Origin: Hermatobates lingyangjiaoensis
Lineage: Eukaryota; Arthropoda; Insecta; Hemiptera; Hermatobatidae
NCBI GenBank assembly: GCA_026182355.1
Contig: JAPFBL010000036.1
Coordinates: 186,001 to 250,000 of the forward strand
Length of the DNA stretch: 64,000 bases
Direction: 5' to 3'
Positions 56,521 through 64,000 of this stretch are shown here, piece after piece. The translations under genes were made by a program, and so were the position numbers. The stretch's first letter is position 1. The number at the start of each line of letters is the position of its first letter. The notes under the pieces are model-generated. The model was not told where the DNA came from, did no database searches, and saw nothing but the letters and a program-made list of their open reading frames with translations.

Positions 56521-56954
56521 AAGTATTCAGGCATGCATGAATTTATATGGGTCTGGATTTATATTTCATACACATGTAATTTCGTAAAATAAAAATAAAT
56601 ATTTATTTAGTGTTTCTTTTTTCTTGGTTCACAATACTAATACATATATATAGAGATAGTAATATATTTCTCTACAAATAGATTATTATATATTCCATTT
56701 TAAGCAAATGTCCATTGTAAAATACAATCATTACTTTCCCCATTTTTTAAATGTACGTTAAGAAAACTGTACTATGGAACATTATTTTTCTAATTTGCTT
56801 GTACCGATAAATTCTTTTATGTTTTCAGCATGATAAATATTCAATATATATAATAAAAATACTTATGCAATTTGGTATACTTGTAACTTGGTAATGCTGT
56901 ACTAGCTATTATAGTTCCTTAGTTTCTGGAAAAAAATTATTGCATTTGTAATAT

Positions 56955-56957
<3 letters not shown>
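56521..56957. other. AT-rich stretch, nothing recognised
   Basis: No repeat or coding signal noticed between the 69-bp repeat and the (TA)n. Confidence 0.45.

Positions 56958-57011
<54 letters not shown>
56958..57011. repeat. (TA)n microsatellite
   Basis: Long TA run bounding the 3' end of a minus-strand PLE. Confidence 0.95.
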
Positions 57012-57017
<6 letters not shown>

Positions 57018-57132
57018 AGTAACCATCGTTGGCAGAAACTGGTTTCTTTATAAGTTCCTCTATCTTCCTAAATAAGGATTTCGTTGTTGTATCTAAACTA
57101 CATAACAAACTTCCTACACAGTTAACACTCAA
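57012..57132 (-). pseudogene. PLE ORF start, truncated
   Basis: The minus strand encodes about 40 residues: MSVNCVGSLLCSLDTTTKSL, then FRKIEELIKKPVSANDGYFFN. FRKIE-x-L-x-KK-x-VSA matches the ORF start at 1046-1223 (FRKIEKLVKKQVSAKFG), so these two belong to one family. It ends in (TA)n. A frame change near FGVIFNN has produced YFFN. Confidence 0.65.
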
Positions 57133-57135
57133 GAA

Positions 57136-57165
57136 GTTTCAACACTTTCATAGATCTATCTTCAG
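57136..57165 (-). ncRNA. Degraded hammerhead-like core
   Basis: CTGAAGA, then TAGATCTATGAAAGTGTT and GAAAC. The boxes are nearly right and the position before the ORF start fits, but no convincing stem II forms. Confidence 0.35.
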
Positions 57166-57344
57166 GACGAGAATGATTCTCAATAGCTTTTCCCTTTATA
57201 TAAGCAAAGTAGAGTCAATTTGAGGGATTAAGGTTGTTTGTTCAAAGCTGGGGAGGTGAGTGACTTAAGGGGTCGCTGTTATTACCTGGGCAGCGTCTAT
57301 TTGGCCTTGTATTCCAAATAGCTTAAGGCTCCTATGGCTGTTTT

Positions 57345-57640
57345 CTAATTTCTATGGCTATGGGGTTTCATTTTTTCTATACAAACAGCCTCAATAATTT
57401 TAAGTCTCTGTTGATCTCTTTCTCTTTTAATTATTTTAGTGCCTGCCACAATAATTTCCCTTGTCAATTTTGTTTTGTGAACTTGCTCCATGTGTTTCTT
57501 GGGAGCTCCAGACATCAGATGCATTGTGAGCCTCCTTGACAGAGTGGTAGTGGTTACTCCAATGTACGAATGTTTTCGGTTTTCATATTCAACGTAGGTA
57601 CAAGTATATTCATACACTAGATTAGTTTCTTTGAGTGGAG
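57345..57640 (-). pseudogene. PLE GIY-YIG endonuclease domain
   Basis: Open through about 95 codons: KETNLVYEYTC (GIY half), HSYIGVTTTTLSRRLTMHLM, GAPKKHMEQVHKTKLTREI, IKRERDQQRLKIIEAVCIEK. YIG, the Arg of LSRRL and the Glu of IIEA are the catalytic landmarks; this is the target-nicking domain of the PLE protein. Upstream RT is missing because the inverted arm begins at 57643; the minus-strand frame continues into the arm, producing a false N-terminus (MCFLEAPDIRC). The domain itself shows no stop, so it is the least damaged coding piece of this family here. Confidence 0.8.
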
Positions 57641-57642
57641 TG

Positions 57643-57840
57643 CTCACAATGCATCTGATGTCTGGAGCTTCCAAGAAACACATGGAGCAAGTTCACAAAA
57701 CAAAATTGGCAAGAGACATTATTGTGGCAGGCACTAAAATAATTAAAAGAGAAAGAGATCAAGAGAGACTTTTAATTATTGAGGCTGTATTTATACATTA
57801 AATGAAACCCCATATAAACATTCAATTAGAAAACAGCCAT
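57643..57840 (+). repeat. Inverted GIY-YIG arm of the PLE
   Basis: Plus-strand copy of the GIY-YIG C-terminal half (KHMEQVHKTKLARDI, TKIIKRERDQERLLIIEAV), facing the minus-strand copy. Confidence 0.75.
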
Positions 57841-58586
57841 ATTTAATAAATTTATTCAAATTGCATATTAAGGTTGGTAACACGGTCTTAATGATTATAT
57901 AATTTTTTTTCTGATTGTTGTAGCTAATTTGTAAAAAAAACTTCCACGTGTTTTTCCGTAAAAGAATAAAGCTAGTACTACTGTGTAGTTGTATAGTATT
58001 GTTGTTTGGTTTCATTTATCTATACTAGACAACACTAATTGGACAAGGAAACACTGAAGGAGTTAACAATGCAATATCCAAGAGTATTATACTGATAATA
58101 ATACTGTATTATTTCTGCTATAACTAATGCAAACACAACAGACTAATTTTTTTCCAGCAATATTCAATTCAACCAAAATACATTATATTAATTACAATGT
58201 ACTTGTCTTAAGTTTACTGAAGGAAGATTATGATTAATGTATCATAAACAAGAGTGTTGGGTTTCCATAATTATTTCCTTAGGCTAACTACTCTAAATGA
58301 TTTCGATTCCTAATGAACAAATAACGAAAATCAATCTAATAAAAGCAAATATTTAACCTGAGTAATAATTTATTCATGGTAATGAATAATTAAACTTTGT
58401 ACACGACACTGATTAAAGCAATTATACTGTAGATCACCTCTTCGGCTGATGTAGAGAGATTACAATAAGATCGTTATACTCGATTTTTTTCTTGCTCTAA
58501 ATCTTGGTTGTTTGTAAGTCTACCTTTTGGATATTTAAAAATAGATTGTGATGGAAAAGAGTAGTTGTAACTGTAGTAGTATTATT
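57841..58586. other. AT-rich stretch, nothing recognised
   Basis: No gene or repeat assigned. Confidence 0.45.
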
Positions 58587-58900
58587 AAAAATCTGGAGTG
58601 GCCTACTCTCAAAATTACTGAAAGTAAACATAATATCAAATATCTTGAGTGTATAATATATAATGTCTCATTTAGGCATAATATAAATGTCGAAATGGGA
58701 GATATTTATTAGTTTTTCATTCCTGGGGCTAGTCCAGATAGTGATTGATCCGATAGAAGAAAAATTTAATATATTCAAATATAAATTTTCTTTTATAAAA
58801 ATTGTATTATTAATTATGGTTTTCTGTTATATTATTCACTTAGGTGTTGCAGAAGCAAAATCTAAAAAGCTGATAAGAAACAGTACTCAGTTTTAAGGGA
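58587..58900 (+). repeat. Dispersed repeat X, partial copy with a short frame
   Basis: 58587-58752 aligns with 63131-63292 (AAATCTGGAGTGGC, CATAATATCAAA, AATATAAATGTC, GGGAGATATTTATTAG, CAGATAGTGATTGAT). The 69-codon frame 58687-58896 (MSKWEIFISFSFLGLVQIVI, DP, then a hydrophobic stretch) shares IVIDP with the other copies but diverges after it. Function unknown. Confidence 0.6.
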
Positions 58901-59276
58901 GGTGACTACAACTTTCCCATCAGTTATTTACAGCAGCGTCCATAGTGTGTAGGCTACGCCACATTCACGTGCAGTAATCAAGCCAACAACTCACTCTAAA
59001 AATGTATTAGAGCAAGATTCAATACTTTTAATGAGTGTATTAACATATACATTACCTTATTTTATTGCGAATTAGGAAATTTGGACATGGATTTTAATAC
59101 TCCTCATTTTTAGGGAACTATCAAGAAGTTTATGATTACTGTTTGTCCAATACAATACCTTGTCCATCGCAGATAAACGACTTGGTCACAATAACTTCCT
59201 TGATCTTAGTTGAAGGCCATGCCATCAATTGAATGAACTCCCAAGATGTTTGCACTGACTTTATATGAAGTTTATT
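58901..59276. other. AT-rich stretch, nothing recognised
   Basis: No gene or repeat assigned. Confidence 0.45.
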
Positions 59277-59345
59277 CAAGGTAGACAGGTCGATTCCACA
59301 AACATAGAGGGATATTCACTTCTAAACCAAGTAAATAAAATTTAT
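59277..59345 (+). repeat. 69-bp dispersed repeat, copy 2
   Basis: CAAGGTAGACAGGTCGATTC to AAGTAAATAAAATTTAT. See 56452-56520. Confidence 0.85.
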
Positions 59346-59349
59346 TTAA

Positions 59350-60630
59350 TATTTAGTACCATAATAAGAATTACTGTTTTCACCATTGTACTAAACTTAG
59401 TATCACATATATGTAAATTTTCCTGGCAAGACCGATCAATTTGGATAATACAGTGAATAATAAAATGCAACTGATTAACAAGGTCATTGTGGTAAATGAA
59501 AATTTAACAAAATACGTCAAGAATAAGATTGAAAAATAAATATGCGCCAAATTATCATATTTATAATCAATGAACATAAATAAATTGTGCAGAAAAAAAG
59601 AATTTTTTTTTATGGCTACAAACTAAATTACTTTTGTTTAATTGTTCTAAATGAAAGTAAGATTTCAAAGAATAGTAAACTTCATTCATATAGGACTAAT
59701 AATTTAAGGTGGATGCTACATAAGTAATTTTAATTTTAAAGTTGAAATAGGTAAGCAATTTAAACAGTTTTTATTATTTTAAAAGTTTTACTGGGAGAAC
59801 TAATTTCTTTAACATTTTTTGTTGAAAGATTTTTTTGGACTTCAACTAAAAAAATTTCAAAATTCGTCTAAATGGAGCAATTTTAATTATTGTCACCGTA
59901 ATCCGCAAAATCTTCTCAAAATATGTAAATCTCTCTCATAACTGACCACTTCCTTATTTCAATATTTTCAATATATGTTTAGATTATTATGATCAGTTTT
60001 TTTGGTGAAGATGTAGTATATTTTTACGTAAATACCACACAATAAGTGCTTACATAGCTCGTGGTTCAATGAATAATTCAAGTGATGAAATTTTAACTTA
60101 AGCGTAAATAATTAGGTAATATATAGGCTTTGCTGTGTCCAAATAAATATACACCAATGGATATCAGTAAATTAGTGTCATAATTATACAAATTAGAATA
60201 ATTGGTAAGTAATATTAACATGCTATTCAATACTAACAGCAGTTAATAAATGATTTCATATAAAAATAAGAGAATTTTGAAAATGATGAAACTAGGGTAC
60301 ATGGCTTGAATTAATATCCAAGAACTCGAAATGTCAAAATCCATCTGCGTTTCTGTAGAAATACTTTGATGAACGTGCATCTAGGCTTATATAAAGGGAA
60401 CTCGTTACCCTTCTATATAAATAATGAGAACATCAAATATTTAAAATGAATATTTAAAACGGTTTTAGTGATCAATAAACAATTACTCTGATTTCCTATA
60501 TCTACAGTAGTAAGTTGGGATTTTGTTAACACTAATTTTATTTCGAGTACACAGAACTATTTTTATACCTATTTCAAGTACTTTTAGTGTATAAATGTGT
60601 AATATTACATAAATTTCCATGTTTTCAATA
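59350..60630. other. AT-rich stretch, nothing recognised
   Basis: Only a weak copy of the ATACCACACAAT module at about 60030. Confidence 0.45.
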
Positions 60631-60635
60631 CTCAA

Positions 60636-61302
60636 ATTACATGAAAAGAACACCGTAAATCAGGTCCAGTTACAGCAACACTTACTTCTCATTCAACCTT
60701 GGCTTCGTCGCTGGCGCATAAAAATTAATGAGAAGAAAAGCTCTGAAATAACTTTTACTCTTCGACAAAACTATTGCCCCCCAGTATCCCTAAATAATGA
60801 GATCATACCTCCAGCAACCACAGTACGCTACCTAGGACTACACTTTGACACACGCATGACATGGAACCCACACACAAGACTGAAACGAACAGAGACCAAC
60901 AGACTTTACAAACGCCTTATAAGACTATTAGACAGAAAATCAAAACTCACACTAACAGACAGACTCCGCATATACAGCACAATCTTGAAGCCTTCTTGGG
61001 CTTATGCTATAGAACTTTGGGGTTCTGCCAAACCTTCAAATATTCGTCCTATACAAGCCATCCAATCAAAAATACGTAGAAAACTCTACCATCTCCCATT
61101 TTACGCCCCAAATATAATCATTCACCGAGATCTTAAAGTCCCCTTCGTTCTCGACTATGCAAAAGACCGCTACAAAAAATTTCATAGTAAACTCTCAACT
61201 CATCCAAAACCACTTGCTCAAAATCTTTCCCAACTAGTAATCCCCACAAACCCTCAAAGACGACTAAAACGACAATGGCCACGTGACTTTCTGTCGTCAT
61301 AA
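60636..61302 (+). pseudogene. Jockey-type LINE RT C-terminus, 5'-truncated
   Basis: About 222 codons in one intact frame to a TAA at 61300. Blocks: LLIQPWLRRWRIKINEKKSS (W-x-x-x-W-x-(L/I)-x-(I/L)N-x-x-K-S), TTVRYLGLHFDTRMTW, LTLTDRLRIYSTILKPSWAY, AIELWGSAKPSN, IQAIQSKIRRKLYHLPFY. This is the region after the FADD motif in Jockey-clade ORF2. The palm, FADD and endonuclease are missing, as expected of incomplete reverse transcription. The absence of stops and frameshifts, unlike nearly all other coding remnants here, suggests a young insertion. The codons are clearly less AT-rich than the flanks. Confidence 0.85.
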
Positions 61303-61453
61303 AGCTTAAACATAGTTACGGAGTGCCACCAATGGGTGTCCACCCGATTTCCGATACATAATCAAAAAGGTAAAGGAGTAACCCTGAAATCAAAATTACT
61401 TCTGAATACATGAAATTGTAGTCGAAGTATCAAAAAAAAAATAAAAAAAAATC
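61303..61453 (+). other. Jockey-type LINE 3' UTR and poly(A)
   Basis: About 130 bases after the stop (GTGCCACCAATGGGTGTCCA), then an A-rich tail at about 61431-61451. No convincing target-site duplication was found by eye. Confidence 0.6.
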
Positions 61454-61454
61454 A

Positions 61455-63130
61455 GGTAACTCAGAAGATAGAGGCTTCCAAGACCTGCCAAACAAACAAT
61501 AAGATTGATAAACAACTGACTCGATAAAAGCAAGGATGTTTTATCAGTTAGTTTGGAGAAAGAACCTCTTATCAATCTAAAGAAGTCAGCAAACAAATTT
61601 ATAAAATATTGACACCCAGACGTCTTGTAGATTAAATCAGTAATTTGTTGGAGGACGTGCTTGCGATGAGTACCATTTGAGCAATCCAGGCTATTCACAA
61701 AAACAGATTAACAACCGCTAGCAGTATAAATTAGATTAATGCTGATAATTTTATAAAAACAAAAACAATCAAAATTAAGATAACAGTCTGTTCATTCCTT
61801 AACAACATCATTTAGGCTCTATGAGTTAGCTCCAGATGATGAATGTGATCGGCAACCAGCGAACAAATATCTTGATGAGAGACGGCTTACAATATCACAA
61901 GTTTAAATAAGTTTACTCCAAATGGAGTAGAATTTAATACTATCCATTAATATATATTAGAAATATCAGAAAATTAACAATAAATAGGGAAAATCAATTT
62001 AACTTTGAGAATGTGTCTCCTACTCACATACTAACGGTTAAAGGTTTTTGTTGTTTAAAATCCAAAACAGTTCCAAAATTTTACTTTTCACAAAAATGAA
62101 CATAATCTTGATAATGACGTTTAGTTTGTTTATGTGAATCTAAATAGATATATTGTGAAATGCGATTGATATCTTAATGGAAAACATTATTTATTTGTTG
62201 GTTGAACAATGTCAGTGAATCTGGTGAGTAATGCTGCAGAGTGATCTGGCTTGAAGTGTAGGCTTGAAACAGACAGGTCATAAAGTCTTAGGTAACCAGA
62301 GTGACAACCTTTCTGTCTGATTTATCTTTCAAATTAGGGAGTAGAGCATTATTATTGAGTCTTTGTCACTTTACTGAGCACCAAGCTTGATTTTACACAT
62401 CTATATACTTCAAAATATTTTATCAGTAGAATTTAGAGAACTCTACGACTTTATAATACTAAAATATAAGTATATTTTTAGAAATATATACGTTGTGTAA
62501 TGTGGTTAGTAGAGTCTAACAATTTCATTTGTTTGTGATTAATAAATAATCTATTGCTGAAGGTTTACAACATACAATATGACAGCTACTAATGTTATGG
62601 CCGTATTTCAACAGTTTAGAGTTAGTTATATTAAACTATATTAAAATTCAATAAAGTAAAAACTAATTGATTAGAGTGAATGAAACAGTTGAGTTCAGTA
62701 CGTTATCTAAATAAACGTTGGCTTTGCTAAGCTCTAAGAAAAGATATTATGAAAATAAATTCAATTGAATTCAAAAATTATATTCCGCTTTTGTTTTTTT
62801 GTTTACGTTTATTTACATAAGCTAGATATCCTGTTGATTATTTAGGGGCTATTAAAAGAGGGCGGGATTTAATTTAATTATTTGCATACATATGTATTTG
62901 TTTATCACCATCCAGTAATTATTAATTGTATAAAAAGCAACGATCATGAGAAAGTGCGATTTAAATTGTTTAATACATTATCGAATAGTTATTAGAATCG
63001 ATATACTTCAGTTCTCAAAATTACAAAAACAGTTACTGCTGTGTAGATAAGTCATCAAATTTATATTTGTGTTAAGAAAGTGTAAATAATTAATAAAACT
63101 TACACCTAACAACCATTAAAAATCCAAATT
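61455..63130. other. AT-rich stretch, nothing recognised
   Basis: No gene or repeat assigned. Confidence 0.45.
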
Positions 63131-63890
63131 AAAAAATCTGGAGTGGCTTACACTCTACTTTACTATAAGTAAAATTAATATCAAACTTTTTGGCTATAAC
63201 AAATAATGCTCCCTTTAAGAATAATATAAATGTCTACATGGGAGAGGTTTATTAGTCTTTCATTACGGACATAGTACAGATAGTGATTGATTCACTTATC
63301 AATATATATGCTTATTTTTGAATATCAAACAACTGATGTATATAATATCATCATTATAACTACAGCACAAATAACATTTTTGAAAAGTGAAAGTGTCAAT
63401 TTCTTGATACGAAATAATCTCCTATAAGAGAACATGGCGTTTGTTCAAAAACCTTATATCGGTTACTTGACCTCCTTCTACATTGAATATTTAAGTCAAA
63501 TTTTCAAATTTAAATCAGGAAAAAATACTGTTATTTTTTCTGAAAACATCATAAACATGCAAGAAAAAATGTCTTTTAAAGATAATTTTTAATTTAAGAT
63601 GTAGGATAATTACATTTGTTTTTTTTTCCAAGAATGTTTTCAATTTTGAATTATGGTTTAGATTTTTGGCCTTTTATATAATTATTATACTGGGAATTTA
63701 TGGGTTTCTAGTATTTAATAAAAACCAATTTTCTATGCCTTTGTCAAAAATCATATATACCAATTTACTCTGAAGCAGTTTTATCTTTTTCCTGCTTGCT
63801 GTACTCTGTTATAAGGCTGCTATGAATGTGTATTGAGAAAAAGTATATTAGTAATTAGCCAGTTTTTCATACTCAAATCAAATTCAAAGA
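63131..63890 (+). repeat. Dispersed repeat X, full copy
   Basis: Plus-strand partner of 46460-47281. It keeps the head AAAAAATCTGGAGTGGC and the tail TTAGTAATTAGCCAGTTTTT. The middle shows the same order of blocks with many substitutions and indels. It may extend toward the window end. No transposase, terminal inverted repeat or poly(A) was seen. Confidence 0.75.
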
Positions 63891-64000
63891 TGGATTTTTA
63901 GAATAAATGAAAACTTTTTCAGCTAGAAACTTGTAATTTTTAAAAATAATAGATATGAACTATTAGATTAGAATAGTGAAGAAGCTGAATATAATAGGTC

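Larger units (their letters stand above)
57012..57840 (-). mobile_element. Penelope-like element, snap-back type
   Basis: Minus-strand order: inverted arm (57840-57643), GIY-YIG (57640-57345), 3' region (to about 57170), degraded hammerhead core (57165-57136), ORF start (57132-57012), then (TA)n. The inverted arm is the reverse complement of 57333-57530, with clear divergence (for example CTTCCAAGAAACAC versus CTCCCAAGAAACAC). Same plan as the PLE at 32.8-34.6 kb. Confidence 0.8.

Noticed and set aside
1..64000. Bacterial-type features (operons, ribosome binding sites, CRISPR, phage, restriction-modification or toxin-antitoxin loci)
   Set aside because: None found; composition, microsatellites and element content indicate a eukaryotic nuclear sequence.

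Overview
This window is strongly AT-rich eukaryotic DNA with many long (TA)n runs. It looks like an intergenic or heterochromatic stretch of an arthropod genome, probably an insect. I recognise no intact host gene, rRNA, tRNA, CRISPR array or prokaryotic operon. The arthropod call rests on the mobile elements: an R1/I-type LINE with RNase H, several families of Penelope-like elements (PLEs) with hammerhead-like motifs, Jockey-type and other LINE fossils, and Helitron helicase remnants. It is an inference, not proof.

Layout. 0-2 kb: head-to-head PLE terminal fragments between (TA)n tracts. 2-9 kb: mostly featureless, with two copies of a LINE 3' end (6.3 and 9.1 kb), a C-terminal zinc-knuckle remnant of that LINE at 8.8-9.1 kb, and a duplicated 65-bp block. 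11.27-16.58 kb: a near full-length but dead R1/I-type LINE on the minus strand, bounded by a 10-bp target-site duplication and ending in poly(A); it sits inside an older retroelement tail next to a (TG)n tract. 18.2 kb: a snap-back repeat around a (GA)n tract. 19.3-19.8 kb: a Helitron 3' end with helicase C-terminus, hairpin and CTAG terminus. 20.9-24.5 kb: a nest of PLE fragments with several hammerhead-like motifs and a broken RT that keeps YVDD. 32.5-34.65 kb: a GC-richer foldback repeat, then a PLE with 469-bp inverted arms around RT-thumb and GIY-YIG coding sequence. 35.8 kb: a doubtful LINE RT fossil. 39.2-39.5 kb: an 81-bp tandem repeat. 42.3-43.4 kb: a second Helitron remnant, minus strand, internally deleted. 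46.4-48.7, 58.6 and 63.1-63.9 kb: copies of an unrecognised dispersed repeat of about 0.8 kb. 48.8-54.4 kb: further PLE snap-backs, including a perfect 78-bp palindrome with two opposed hammerhead-like motifs. 54.7 kb: LINE RT fossil. 57.0-57.8 kb: another PLE with inverted GIY-YIG arms. 60.6-61.45 kb: a 5'-truncated Jockey-like LINE with poly(A).

How it works together. These are decayed selfish elements, not a pathway. In PLEs the RT and GIY-YIG endonuclease drive target-primed reverse transcription, and the hammerhead motifs lie in the terminal (pLTR) part just before the start of the ORF. That order (GIY-YIG, 3' region, hammerhead, ORF start, (TA)n) can be read directly here at 57.8-56.96 kb and 34.1-32.8 kb on the minus strand. 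The most striking regularity is that most PLE insertions are inverted duplications abutting (TA)n.
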